A stretch of DNA of 64,000 nucleotides. It comes from Mucilaginibacter gotjawali (lineage in GTDB: Bacteria; Bacteroidota; Bacteroidia; Sphingobacteriales; Sphingobacteriaceae). Location: the NCBI RefSeq assembly GCF_002355435.1, contig NZ_AP017313.1, positions 868,001 through 932,000 of the forward strand. The letters are read 5' to 3'. The translations under genes were made by a program, and so were the position numbers. Of the stretch, positions 34,098 through 42,760 are shown piece by piece; the first letter of the stretch is position 1; each line of letters begins with the position of its first letter. The notes under the pieces are model-generated. The model worked only from the letters and a program-made list of their open reading frames with translations, ran no database searches and was not told where the DNA came from.

Positions 34098-34649
34098 ATG
34101 ATGGCGCATATCGAACTAAATAATGACTTACCCGACATACGGGGCCTGATGGCCTACAGCCCCCAAATAGCTGAAGTTTTAAACGCTTTAGCGGAAACGC
34201 TGTTGCGGAACGACGATAATACCTTAAGCCGCGGCGAACGTGAATTGATAGGTACCTATGTGTCCTATCTGAACGATTGTTTCTTTTGTCAAAACGTACA
34301 TGGTGCAATGGCGGGGCATTACCTTAACTGCGACATCCAGCAGATTGATGGCATTAAGCATGATTTTAACTCAGCAGACCTGTCCGGCAAAATGAAAGCA
34401 TTGCTCAGCATTGCAGGCAGTGTTCAAAAGGGCGGAAAATATGTAACGGAAGCGCAGATTGAAGAAGCAAAAATGAATGGCGCAACAGATAAGGAGATCC
34501 ATGATACGGTTTTGATAGCCGCCTCGTTTTGTATGTTTAACAGGTACGTTGACGGTTTGGGTACATGGGCGCCGCAAGACAGGGAGTTTTATGTAAACAG
34601 GGCGCCTCAACGTGCTTTGGAGGGTTACCAGTCGAGTGTATATAAATGA
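34098..34649 (+). CDS. Carboxymuconolactone decarboxylase/AhpD-like family protein (2 of 4)
   Basis: This 183-residue paralogue of the 32260 gene starts at one of two adjacent ATGs (34098 or 34101); the second gives MAHIELNNDL, matching the other copies. Upstream in-frame codons overlap the MFS gene and are not conserved. The AhpD site reads SRGERELIGTYVSYLNDCFF with CQNVHGA, so both cysteines and the histidine are kept. It also has MKALLSIAGSVQKGGKYVTE and YVDGLGTWAP. It starts 14 bases after the MFS stop in the same operon. Divergence from copy 1 is substantial, so the copies probably have different partners or substrates. Confidence 0.91.
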   Translation: MMAHIELNNDLPDIRGLMAYSPQIAEVLNALAETLLRNDDNTLSRGERELIGTYVSYLNDCFFCQNVHGAMAGHYLNCDIQQIDGIKHDFNSADLSGKMKALLSIAGSVQKGGKYVTEAQIEEAKMNGATDKEIHDTVLIAASFCMFNRYVDGLGTWAPQDREFYVNRAPQRALEGYQSSVYK

Positions 34650-34650
34650 T

Positions 34651-34740
34651 GGTTGATTGAGTTTATCAGGTTGATTAAGTGAATAGTTAATTCAACCCGG
34701 TAAACTAATCAACCCAATAAACTTAATCTAACTCAATAAC
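34651..34740. repeat. Inverted intergenic repeat related to that at 23110-23208
   Basis: The left part carries GGTTGATTGAGTTTATCAGG and TTGATTAAGT; the right part carries TAAACTAATCAACCCAATAA and ACTTAATCTAACTCAATAAC. The arms are partly complementary. It separates AhpD-like genes 2 and 3 and may reduce read-through within the cluster. Confidence 0.65.
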
Positions 34741-34748
34741 TAACAAAT

Positions 34749-35312
34749 ATGCCACATATTAACTTACCACAGGAATTTCCGGGCATCAGGAGCCTGTTTA
34801 TGTTCAGGCCGGAAACTGCTGCCCCATTGAATGCGTTGGTGCAGGCGATGCTGCATAACCCGCACCCAACATTAAGCGCAGGCGAGCGGGAGCTGATAGC
34901 CACCTATGTATCGCGTTTAAATACCTGCAAATATTGCTGCAACATACATGGCGCCATCGCGCAGCACCAGTTGGGTAATAATGCCGGAATTGTACAACAA
35001 GTATTGGCAGACCCGGAAACAGCGCCCATCAGCAATAAAATGAAAGCATTGTTAAAAATTGCCGCCAAAGTACAGTCCGGCGGGAAAAACGTGCTTCCGC
35101 AGGATATTGAACTGGCCCGGAGCGAGGGGGCTACCGATATAGAGATCCATGACGCAGTTTTAATAGCCGCAGCCTTTTGCATGTATAACCGCTATGTTGA
35201 CGGCCTTGCAACCTGGCAGCCCGATGACCCGGCACTGTATGATAAAATGGGAGAACAGCGCGCCCGCGAGGGCTATTTAACGCTTCCGTTTAAGGTGGTA
35301 ATTAATCATTAG
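34749..35312 (+). CDS. Carboxymuconolactone decarboxylase/AhpD-like family protein (3 of 4)
   Basis: At 187 residues this has the same fold and start pattern as its neighbours (MPHINLPQEFPGIRSLFMFR). The active site reads SAGERELIATYVSRLNTCKY with CCNIHGA, so the CxxC has an extra adjacent cysteine (CKYCC), unlike the other copies. MKALLKIAAKVQSGGKNVLP and TDIEIHDAVLIAAAFC are conserved. The preceding gap is a repeat, so it may be transcribed separately or as a weaker distal gene. The biochemical role is unknown. Tandem duplication of this family is the notable feature of the locus. Confidence 0.91.
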   Translation: MPHINLPQEFPGIRSLFMFRPETAAPLNALVQAMLHNPHPTLSAGERELIATYVSRLNTCKYCCNIHGAIAQHQLGNNAGIVQQVLADPETAPISNKMKALLKIAAKVQSGGKNVLPQDIELARSEGATDIEIHDAVLIAAAFCMYNRYVDGLATWQPDDPALYDKMGEQRAREGYLTLPFKVVINH

Positions 35313-35407
35313 TCATTAGTCATTGCTTAACTGAATTTTAACATTGCAACTTTACAACGTATCAACATTACAACAAATAATCAAACCAATAAACTAAATC
35401 AACCAAT

Positions 35408-35947
35408 ATGGCACATATCAAATTATTGAACGAAGAATTACCAGGCATAGTAGGCCTGTTAAACTACCGGCCCGAAACCGCGCGGCCATTGCTTGACCTT
35501 GCGGAGACCTTATTAAGAGGAGAATCGAGTTTGACCAGTGGCGAAAGGGAAATTATAGCAGCCTCAGTTTCATACTGGAATGGCTGCCATTTTTGCCATA
35601 CCTCGCATGCCGCAGCTGCTGCCGCGCACTTAAAAAGCGGTATAGGCCTGATAGACGATATTAAAGCCGGCTTGCCCACTACTCCGGTTTCCGATAAACT
35701 GAGGGCTTTGCTGCACATTGCACACCAGGTGCAGCGCAATGGTAAAAATGTTACTGAGGATGATATTGCAGCAGCCCGCGCTTTGGGTGCAACAGATATT
35801 GAATTGCATGATACCGTTTTAATAGCTGCTGCCTTTTGCATGTATAACCGCTATGTTGACGGACTGGGCACCTGGGCGCCCGGGCCTAACGAAGCCTATG
35901 CCGAAATGGGTGAAAGAATGGCACATGTTGGTTACGGCAAATATTAG
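35408..35947 (+). CDS. Carboxymuconolactone decarboxylase/AhpD-like family protein (4 of 4)
   Basis: This 179-residue protein starts MAHIKLLNEELPGIVGLLNY. The active site reads SGEREIIAASVSYWNGCHFC and HTSHAA, so Cys-x-x-Cys and His are kept. LRALLHIAHQVQRNGKNVTE and TDIELHDTVLIAAAFC follow, then YVDGLGTWAPG as in copy 2. It is the last of the four copies, 95 bases after the third, in an AT-rich gap with short repeats. The retained residues argue that all four are functional rather than decaying duplicates. Confidence 0.91.
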   Translation: MAHIKLLNEELPGIVGLLNYRPETARPLLDLAETLLRGESSLTSGEREIIAASVSYWNGCHFCHTSHAAAAAAHLKSGIGLIDDIKAGLPTTPVSDKLRALLHIAHQVQRNGKNVTEDDIAAARALGATDIELHDTVLIAAAFCMYNRYVDGLGTWAPGPNEAYAEMGERMAHVGYGKY

Positions 35948-36040
35948 TAAAACAAATTATAAATATTAAGGGGCGGACCGTTTCACCGTGTTCGCCCTGT
36001 TTCGAAATATAACGTTGTGCTTTAAGCCAACAATTATAAA

Positions 36041-36595
36041 GTGAAAAAATTAATTGCCATAGCACTGCTTTTAATCCACTTCTATAATATAGGGGGGCAA
36101 TTACTATTTCATGAATATTTGGTGTACCAGTCTGACAAGTTATTTAATGAACAGATCAGTCAAAATCGCTACAATATTGATGACCTCACCGAAATCAGGA
36201 TCCCGGCAAATATGCCCGGCATCAGCGACTGGAAAACCTATCAGAATTTAAACGGCCGCATCCAGTTTGGCAATACAGCCTATAATTATATAAAAATTAG
36301 AATGACAAGGACGGCCATTTACCTGGTTTGTATCCCCAACTACGCAACTACCCGTTTATGTGATAAAAACGTTATCAATGCTACACAAATTCCCGACATA
36401 CCGGTGCCAAAAAAAGGTCATGTGCCTTTTGGTAAAATAAATTTGGCAACTTATAGTCATCAATGTGTACATTACAAGTTTTCAATCCCCATTTTCATGA
36501 TCCAGGCGGGTATTTTCTATAAGCAAGCCGATATACTCTATTTAACTATGATCGGCCCTGGTAGGCCTCCTGACGTAAAGACAATATTTTCCTGA
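36041..36595 (+). CDS. Exported protein of unknown function, paralogue of the gene at 31530
   Basis: This 184-residue protein starts with GTG and KKLIAIALLLIHFYNIGGQL, an N-terminal signal or anchor. The core matches the 31530 product closely: YNIDDLTEIRIPANMPGISD, YNYIKIRMTRTAIYLVCIPN, TTRL and VPVPKKGHVPF. The C-termini differ. Both lack recognisable domains. Their placement on either side of the AhpD-like genes suggests duplication together with the cluster or a role in the same pathway. A repeated NMPGI(S/T)DW motif may be a functional site. Confidence 0.75.
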   Translation: MKKLIAIALLLIHFYNIGGQLLFHEYLVYQSDKLFNEQISQNRYNIDDLTEIRIPANMPGISDWKTYQNLNGRIQFGNTAYNYIKIRMTRTAIYLVCIPNYATTRLCDKNVINATQIPDIPVPKKGHVPFGKINLATYSHQCVHYKFSIPIFMIQAGIFYKQADILYLTMIGPGRPPDVKTIFS

Positions 36596-36835
36596 ACAAA
36601 TTTTATGATGGTTTATCCGGAATGAACCAGGCTTGCCTTACAGGCTCATCACTTTATTCAAATATCGTGACGGATTTGAAAGCAGTGGGTTCCTAGTGGC
36701 ACCGCAGTTGGCGCTTCATATACTTTCCGGCAAATACACCATGCAGATAGAAATTATTTAATAATAAAATATAGCGCCGCAGTAATAAGCCGGAAACAGG
36801 TTTGCTGCGCGCCGGTAAATTAATATGAAAATAAA

Positions 36836-39100
36836 ATGTTTAAAAATAGAAAAATTCAGATAGGTCTTTTTTTACTGTCGGGCTTTGCAGTCTTGTTGTT
36901 GGGGTTTTCGGTTATCAATTATTACCACGAATCTTCCCATCAACAAATGGTCGACTTGCTAAAAGCACTTACAAAAAAAAATCTGAGTGTCCAAAATCCC
37001 TTCAATCCCGAAGTGAAAAAGGCACGTATTGATTCCCTGCTTCAAATACCGGGTAATAATAACAATAGCTACCTGCTGGCTTTAAAAGCATCGCTCGCGC
37101 TAAAAACCGGGCAGGAGGAAGAATCGGTAAAAACATATGAAGAGGTTGTTAAAAATATTGATGTCATGTCTGTTGACCATATGATGCCCGATATTGCCAT
37201 AGCGTATATGCGATTAGGGGAAAGAAACAATTGCATGCTTAACCATAACGGATCTTCATGCATCTTCCCGATAAAAGACGGCGGCATCCATGTACAAAAG
37301 ACCGGATCAACCAGGGCGATTGAGGTATATGAAGAGATCTTAAAAAATCACCCGGATGACTATGAATCAAAATGGTTGCTTAATATCGCCTTTATGACGC
37401 TGGGCGGATACCCTAAAAAAGTACCCCGGGCGTTTTTGCTTCCCGGGTTAGACGCGGATACTGCTTATAACGTAAAACCTTTTACAGATATAGCTGCCGA
37501 CCTTGGCCTGAATGTAAATGGAAGAGCAGGGGGTGTTATTGTTGATGATTTTAATAATGACGGCTACCTGGACATTGTAACATCAGGCTGGGACCTTACC
37601 GACCCTTTGCATTATTTCCAGAACAATAAAGATGGTACTTTTAGCGACCTTACTGAACACAGCGGTTTAAAAGGGATAACCGGCGGCTTAAATATCCAGC
37701 AGACGGATTATAACAATGATGGCAACCTTGATATTTTTGTTTTACGGGGCGCATGGAATACACAGGGTTTTGGCAATCAGCCCAGTTCGTTACTGCGAAA
37801 CAATGGCGACGGCACGTTTACTGACGTTACCATCCCAAGTGGCCTGCTTTTTTATAAACCCACCCAGGCCGCTGTTTGGGCAGATTTTAACAATGACGGC
37901 TGGCTGGACGTATTTGTTGGCGCAGAAGATTCAGGAACGATAGACGCCGGTGGTATACATACCTGCTCGCTGTATATTAATAACCAGGACGGGACATTTA
38001 CTGATGTTGCTGAGCAGGCACATTGCAATTTTACAGCATTTGTTAAAGGTGCAACCTCTGCTGATTTTAATAATGACGGCTGGCCGGATTTATTTTTATC
38101 AACCATGAACGGAAAAAAATATCTTTTGAAAAATAAAGGAAAGCCCGGAATAATACCTGACTTTGAAGATGTGAGCGACCAGTCGGAAATTGCAAATAAC
38201 ACCATGAGTACTTTTACCACCTGGTTTTACGATTATAATAATGATGGCTGGCCGGATGTTTTAGTAAGCGGTTATGGGTTTAACAAGAGTTTGGCCTACT
38301 ATGCCGGAGCGGCTGCAGCAGGGAAGCCTGTGCCCCAGGCGGGCAATGTGTTTTTATATAAAAATAACCAAGATGGTACTTTTACCGACGTTACCAAAAA
38401 CGTTGGGCTCGACAAAGTAGTTTACAGCATGGGCGGCAATTTTGGCGATATTGACAATGACGGCTGGCCGGATATGTATTTTGGTACTGGTAATCCCGAT
38501 TTTAAATCGTTGGTACCCAATAAAATGTTTAAAAATTTGGGTGGAGAGAAATTTGCGGACGTTACCACATCTTCACGGACGGGAAACCTTCAAAAAGGAC
38601 ATGGTGTGGCTTTTGCCGATATCAGGAACAGCGGGATCCAGGATATTTTTATAGAAATGGGTGGGGCCTATAAAGGGGATTCGTACACCAGTTCGCTATA
38701 CATGAACCCGGGGCAGAGTAACAATAACTGGATAAGTTTAAAACTGCAGGGGGTGAAGGCAAACAGGGCTGCGATAGGAAGTCGTATAAAGGTTACTTTC
38801 ACCGAGAACGGTCATAAACGGAGTGTTTACAAAGATGTTAACTCAGGCGGAAGTTTCGGATCTTCGCCATTGCGGCAGGAGATCGGGATAGGACAGGCCG
38901 GCTTGATTGACGAGATTGAAATCAGGTGGGCCGGATGTAACGCAGTTCAGCATTTTAAAAATATCGCCCCAAACCAGTTTTTGCACATCACGGAAGGAAT
39001 TGGCAAACCTGAAGTGATTAACCTGGCCAAAATGGCTTACAAAAGAAAACTGAACGGCCCTTTGTGTATGCCGGTGGCTTCAGCATTAACTGTAAAATAA
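36836..39100 (+). CDS. CRTAC1-family protein (FG-GAP/VCBS repeats + ASPIC/UnbV domain)
   Basis: This 754-residue protein has an N-terminal membrane anchor (about residues 9-26; LFLLSGFAVLLLGFSVI), a helical TPR-like stretch (about 35-200) and then seven or more FG-GAP/VCBS repeats with calcium-binding DxNxDG motifs (FNNDGYLDIV, YNNDGNLDIF, FNNDGWLDVF, FNNDGWPDLF, YNNDGWPDVL, IDNDGWPDMY). The C-terminal ASPIC/UnbV domain spans about 630-730 (NNWISLKLQGVKANRAAIGS, IRWAGCNAVQHFKNI). It is a surface or periplasmic adhesin-like protein of unknown role. It follows the AhpD-like cluster on the same strand after a 240-base gap in which I see no gene. Confidence 0.9.
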   Translation: MFKNRKIQIGLFLLSGFAVLLLGFSVINYYHESSHQQMVDLLKALTKKNLSVQNPFNPEVKKARIDSLLQIPGNNNNSYLLALKASLALKTGQEEESVKTYEEVVKNIDVMSVDHMMPDIAIAYMRLGERNNCMLNHNGSSCIFPIKDGGIHVQKTGSTRAIEVYEEILKNHPDDYESKWLLNIAFMTLGGYPKKVPRAFLLPGLDADTAYNVKPFTDIAADLGLNVNGRAGGVIVDDFNNDGYLDIVTSGWDLTDPLHYFQNNKDGTFSDLTEHSGLKGITGGLNIQQTDYNNDGNLDIFVLRGAWNTQGFGNQPSSLLRNNGDGTFTDVTIPSGLLFYKPTQAAVWADFNNDGWLDVFVGAEDSGTIDAGGIHTCSLYINNQDGTFTDVAEQAHCNFTAFVKGATSADFNNDGWPDLFLSTMNGKKYLLKNKGKPGIIPDFEDVSDQSEIANNTMSTFTTWFYDYNNDGWPDVLVSGYGFNKSLAYYAGAAAAGKPVPQAGNVFLYKNNQDGTFTDVTKNVGLDKVVYSMGGNFGDIDNDGWPDMYFGTGNPDFKSLVPNKMFKNLGGEKFADVTTSSRTGNLQKGHGVAFADIRNSGIQDIFIEMGGAYKGDSYTSSLYMNPGQSNNNWISLKLQGVKANRAAIGSRIKVTFTENGHKRSVYKDVNSGGSFGSSPLRQEIGIGQAGLIDEIEIRWAGCNAVQHFKNIAPNQFLHITEGIGKPEVINLAKMAYKRKLNGPLCMPVASALTVK

Positions 39101-39146
39101 AACAACAGGGTTTGTTTAAAAATCAACCACAAACCAACTATCGCTC

Positions 39147-39177
39147 TTTTAATTATATAAACAATTTATTACCTTTA
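39147..39177 (+). promoter_or_regulatory. Putative promoter of the Spy-like gene
   Basis: TTTT (39147-39150), 19 bases, then TACCTTTA (39170-39177) approximates the Bacteroidota -33/-7 pattern, 31 bases before the ATG at 39209. Confidence 0.4.
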
Positions 39178-39208
39178 AACTATAAACACCAATTAATTCA
39201 TTAAAACG

Positions 39209-39583
39209 ATGAAAAAACTATTTTTAATTTGCTGCCTGTTTGTTGGATTAACCACAGCAGGTTTTTCTCAACCCAGGAGCGGGCCACCGTCTGACCCGGT
39301 TCAGAAAGCCAAAGGATTGCAAAAGGAATTAAAATTGACAGATGATCAAACGTCAAAAATTGCAGGCATCTATAAAGAGTCGGCCCAGCAATTTGATAAA
39401 ATAAAAGCAGCTGACAACGGTAATACCAATAAAATGCTGGTTGACGTAGGCCCGTTGCGTAAGGCAACCATCAAAAAAATAAAATCTGTTTTAACAGCAA
39501 GCCAGTCGGCAAAATACGATGCTTTGTTGAAGGAAAATAAAAACGCCTCATTAAATGGCGGTTGGAGTGATGGCTGGGGTTGA
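39209..39583 (+). CDS. Spy/CpxP-like small periplasmic protein
   Basis: This 124-residue protein has a signal peptide ending TTAGFSQ. The mature part is helical and rich in charged residues, with two LTxxQ-like motifs, LKLTDDQTSKI (about residues 41-51) and VLTASQSAKYDAL (about 93-105), the hallmark of Spy/CpxP chaperone-like or heavy-metal-response proteins (compare DUF4890). The tail is Gly/Trp-rich (NGGWSDGWG). It probably binds unfolded or stress-damaged periplasmic proteins. It is a single gene with its own promoter and a terminator. Confidence 0.82.
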   Translation: MKKLFLICCLFVGLTTAGFSQPRSGPPSDPVQKAKGLQKELKLTDDQTSKIAGIYKESAQQFDKIKAADNGNTNKMLVDVGPLRKATIKKIKSVLTASQSAKYDALLKENKNASLNGGWSDGWG

Positions 39584-39613
39584 TCAATTTAGCCCGGTAA
39601 CCCTAACAAAAGA

Positions 39614-39642
39614 AGAGCGGCCGTTTAGCCGCTTTTCTTTTT
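39614..39642. terminator. Rho-independent terminator between convergent Spy-like and pirin genes
   Basis: The stem AGCGGC / GCCGCT (6-base loop) is followed by TTTTCTTTTT on the plus strand and by a T-rich stretch on the minus strand, so it can serve both genes. Confidence 0.85.
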
Positions 39643-39657
39643 ACTGAATTTTAAATT

Positions 39658-40527
39658 TTATTCAAGCACCCCGAATTTACCTGATTGAAATTCCTCAAAC
39701 GCTTCCTGCAATTCGCGATGGGTATTCATTACAAAGGGGCCGTACTGTGCAATGGGCTCATTAATGGGCTCGCCACTTAGTAACAGCAATACGCCTTCTT
39801 CATCAGCGCTGATGGCAATTTCTTCGCCCGTATTTTTAAACAATACAAGATCATGTAACCCTGCTTTTTCGCCATTGACGGAAATAGCGCCGCTTACCAC
39901 CAATAATACCGTATTATGATCGGCTGGTATGTTAACAGCAAGCGATTTACCTTTGTTAATTCGGATATCAAACATATTAACAGGTGTAAAAGTGGTGGCC
40001 GGGCCTTGGTGCTGGTTAAATGAACCGGCGATCACGTTAACTACGCCACCATCGTCGTCAAGTATAACTTTTCCCATCTGGTCGGCAGTAATGGCCTGGT
40101 ATTTTGGGCCGGTTAATTTATGTTTAGCCGGAAGGTTTACCCAAAGCTGTACCATTTCAAAAGGCCCGCCAGTTTTGGAGAATTCTTTTTCATGGTATTC
40201 CTTGTGCAGGATCCCTGAACCTGCAGTCATCCACTGCACATCGCCCGGATTGATCACTCCGCTGTTTCCCGTACTGTCGTGATGCGCAACACTGCCTTTG
40301 TAGGCGATGGTTACTGTTTCGAACCCTTTATGCGGGTGCACATCCACGCCACGTAAATGGTCTGATGGGCCGAAATCAAATTCAGCGTTAAAATCCATCA
40401 TCAAAAACGGGCTTACCCTTTGCTGGCTCAAACCATTGTTAGGGAAATAATTAAAGACCCTGAAACCATCGCCAACCATACCTGGCCGAAGCGGCCGGCT
40501 ATATATTTTTTCAATTTGCTTTTGCAT
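39658..40527 (-). CDS. Pirin-family bicupin protein
   Basis: This 289-residue protein has the pirin N-terminal cupin with metal-binding histidines in GVDVHPHKGFETVTIAYKGS (HPHKGFE) and HHDSTG, then GVINPGDVQWMTAGSGILHK and the Glu in the next strand. The C-terminal cupin (about residues 180-270) is more degenerate. Bacterial pirins bind Fe and may have quercetinase or redox-sensing roles. It stands alone, convergent with the Spy-like gene. Confidence 0.93.
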   Translation of the reverse strand: MQKQIEKIYSRPLRPGMVGDGFRVFNYFPNNGLSQQRVSPFLMMDFNAEFDFGPSDHLRGVDVHPHKGFETVTIAYKGSVAHHDSTGNSGVINPGDVQWMTAGSGILHKEYHEKEFSKTGGPFEMVQLWVNLPAKHKLTGPKYQAITADQMGKVILDDDGGVVNVIAGSFNQHQGPATTFTPVNMFDIRINKGKSLAVNIPADHNTVLLVVSGAISVNGEKAGLHDLVLFKNTGEEIAISADEEGVLLLLSGEPINEPIAQYGPFVMNTHRELQEAFEEFQSGKFGVLE

Positions 40528-40548
40528 TGTTATTTTTCCTTTTCAATG

Positions 40549-40556
40549 CAAAGATA
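40549..40556 (-). promoter_or_regulatory. Putative -7 element of the pirin gene
   Basis: On the minus strand this reads TATCTTTG, an exact TAnnTTTG match, 22 bases before the ATG at 40527. The -33 position shows no TTG. Confidence 0.4.
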
Positions 40557-40611
40557 ACATCTATACCCCGTTAGGCTGCTTGATGTAGATTAAGAAAAGG
40601 GTGGAGGTGTT

Positions 40612-41685
40612 TTATCGTGTTGAGGCCTCATCCACCAAACTTTTTAATTCCGTATACCTTTCGTGCCGCCCGGCACTTTTTATATAATACGTCATCATAA
40701 AGGCGGCGTACTTTTTATCGTTATTTACCCAGGGAAAGCTGCCAAATAAACCGGGGCTGGTAACGGTTTTTTCGTCCATCACCCATTCGCCATAACCATA
40801 GCCAAATGTACCGGCCTCTGCGGGCGCATAGGCGATCTTTACATTGGGCGTACAGCGGTTCAACTGCATTTGTGCAACGCTGGTTTCGCTTAAAATTCTT
40901 TTGTTATTAAAGACGCCTTTATTGAGGATCATCACCAAAAAATCCAGGTAATCTTCGGGAGTACTGTAAGCGCCACCGGCAGGCAACGCCACCTTTCCGT
41001 TGCCGAAATCGGTATTTTTCATTTGCAGCGGTTGGGCAATTCGCTCAGCAAATAAGGTTTCAAAACTTTTTCCGCTTATTTTTTCCAAAACAGCCCCGGC
41101 TATTTGCAGCCCAACATTGCTGTAGCGGAATACTTTGCCCGGCTTGCCCTCCATAGGCATCGCGGCTATTTGTTCAATGGCTTCGTCCATGCTGCTCACC
41201 TGTTTCATATCTTTAAGGCTTTCCTTTAAATCAGGCGCTTTTATAGCGGTTAGGTGCGAAAGGCATTCGCTTACAGTAATATTTCCTTTGCCATGCCGGC
41301 TAAGCACCGGGAGATACTTGCCCACCGTGTCGCTAAGTTTTAGCTTGCCCTCATCAATAAAGGTCATTACCAGGGCTGCACTAAACCATTTACTGCAGCT
41401 GGCAACCGGAATTCTGGAAGTTGGCGTGAAGTCATCCAGATCGGCAGTTTTGCCCTGACGCCGGGCTATCATTTTATCTATAAATTTTTGTCGCCGGTTC
41501 ATGTCGTTTACCGCATGTGAGTAAACAATATGACCGTTTTGCCAAACCAGGAGGATTGATCTTCCGCCCATTTCAGCGGTATTTTCCGAAAGCCATGAAT
41601 CGATTTTGGCGCCTTCAAACTGTGCATTTGCGCGCCCCCACAAAAGGAAAAAGGCGATAATCAAAAATATATTTCTAGTATTCAT
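40612..41685 (-). CDS. Class C beta-lactamase-like serine hydrolase
   Basis: This 357-residue exported protein ends its signal peptide near WGRANAQ. The serine beta-lactamase/DD-peptidase motifs are SxxK at Ser96-Lys99 (IPVASCSKWFSAALV) and YxN in FRYSNVGLQIAGAVLEKISG. The third motif near the end (FGYGYGEWV, FGSFPWVN) resembles the HxG/KTG region weakly. It probably acts on peptidoglycan fragments, esters or D-peptides; resistance to antibiotics cannot be inferred. It is a single gene between pirin and the DUF4397 lipoprotein. Confidence 0.9.
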   Translation of the reverse strand: MNTRNIFLIIAFFLLWGRANAQFEGAKIDSWLSENTAEMGGRSILLVWQNGHIVYSHAVNDMNRRQKFIDKMIARRQGKTADLDDFTPTSRIPVASCSKWFSAALVMTFIDEGKLKLSDTVGKYLPVLSRHGKGNITVSECLSHLTAIKAPDLKESLKDMKQVSSMDEAIEQIAAMPMEGKPGKVFRYSNVGLQIAGAVLEKISGKSFETLFAERIAQPLQMKNTDFGNGKVALPAGGAYSTPEDYLDFLVMILNKGVFNNKRILSETSVAQMQLNRCTPNVKIAYAPAEAGTFGYGYGEWVMDEKTVTSPGLFGSFPWVNNDKKYAAFMMTYYIKSAGRHERYTELKSLVDEASTR

Positions 41686-41832
41686 TATAATTCAATCGAA
41701 ATTAGTCGTGTAAAGCCAATGGGAACTAAATTAGCAAAATTGAAGTTTATATAACGTGAAATTTGCCGCGAAGCTGATAAAATCGGGTGCGAAAGGTTTA
41801 TAATTTACTTATTTAAAAAATATTTGTCAAAA

Positions 41833-41870
41833 AGAAAATGGAGGATGATTTCAATCATCCTCCATTTTCT
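41833..41870 (-). terminator. Perfect palindromic terminator after the DUF4397 gene
   Basis: AGAAAATGGAGGATGATT pairs perfectly with AATCATCCTCCATTTTCT around a 2-base centre, giving an 18-bp stem with A and T runs at its base. It ends the minus-strand DUF4397 transcript. Confidence 0.9.
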
Positions 41871-41909
41871 TAAATATACAAAATGTAAAAATATTCCTGA
41901 AAACCGTAT

Positions 41910-42629
41910 TTACATAAAATAAGTATTCGTAATAATGTCAACGGCCAGCTTATCAGTACTGGTAGTGCCGGCGTTTAGGCCGTGGAACCAGACAGTGTAA
42001 AGGAAGCCGCTTTGGAATTTAAGATTGTTGAGTGTAGCCAGAACGGTTGAAGTGCCTGCTGCATGTACCTCCAGTGTATAAAAATCGGCCTGTACAGGTA
42101 TAAAAGTTGAATGCTCTTTAAATGTCATGTTGGAGGCCAGTGTGGAACCACTTTTTATAACAAGATCTACCGCCGGCGCATCGGGGCTTAAATCAATAAA
42201 ACGTATGGCGGCATCAGAGCCTGCCGGTTTTGATAGCGTATCAGGTAATAAAAACAATTGCGGGTGACTTACTGTATTTGTCAGAAATAAGGAATATGCC
42301 ACATTTTGGAGCAGCGTCAGGGTGTCAGTTACTATGGCTTTTACTGTGGCATCATTATACAGTGCAACAGGGACTTTTCCTGCATTTACCGTAGCATAGC
42401 TGAAAGTATTTCCGTAGGAAATAGGGGTAGTATTGTATTTTGTATTGTTGAAAAAAATATCCAATACGGGTTGATCAGGAGAGGCCTGTACAAATGCAAC
42501 ACCGGCAATAGGTGTGCTTACATTGCCGTTTACTACTGGTTTTGAACACGATGCGAGAAATAAAACCGGTAAACCCAACGCCAGGACCGTAGTTAAAATA
42601 CTTTTGAGATTTTTAGTAGAATTTTTCAT
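41910..42629 (-). CDS. DUF4397 domain-containing lipoprotein
   Basis: This 239-residue protein has a lipoprotein signal (LALGLPVLFLASCSKP), with the Cys in LASC as the lipidation site. The mature part has two beta-sandwich repeats of the DUF4397 type (about residues 40-140 and 140-235): VAFVQASPDQPVLDIFFN and RFIDLSPDAPAVDLVIK are the repeated starts. Function is unknown; the family is surface-exposed in Bacteroidota. Its start is preceded by an exact -7 promoter match at 42648-42655. There are no operon partners. Confidence 0.9.
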   Translation of the reverse strand: MKNSTKNLKSILTTVLALGLPVLFLASCSKPVVNGNVSTPIAGVAFVQASPDQPVLDIFFNNTKYNTTPISYGNTFSYATVNAGKVPVALYNDATVKAIVTDTLTLLQNVAYSLFLTNTVSHPQLFLLPDTLSKPAGSDAAIRFIDLSPDAPAVDLVIKSGSTLASNMTFKEHSTFIPVQADFYTLEVHAAGTSTVLATLNNLKFQSGFLYTVWFHGLNAGTTSTDKLAVDIITNTYFM

Positions 42630-42647
42630 GTTTGAAAATTAGTGAAA

Positions 42648-42655
42648 CAAACTTA
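42648..42655 (-). promoter_or_regulatory. Putative -7 element of the DUF4397 gene
   Basis: On the minus strand this reads TAAGTTTG, an exact TAnnTTTG match, 19 bases before the ATG at 42629. No -33 TTG at the expected distance. Confidence 0.4.
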
Positions 42656-42760
42656 TAATTTATATAACGTAGTCTGTTTAAAAAACGTAACAACCTTATA
42701 TAAATTTTAAATGCGTTTAAAATTTGCATGGCTTAAAAATAATCCCTGCTTTTTATAAAA

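Noticed and set aside
40612-41685. Serine hydrolase as an antibiotic-resistance beta-lactamase
   Set aside because: SxxK and YxN are present but the C-terminal motif is atypical, and class C-like hydrolases of this form are mostly peptidases or esterases.
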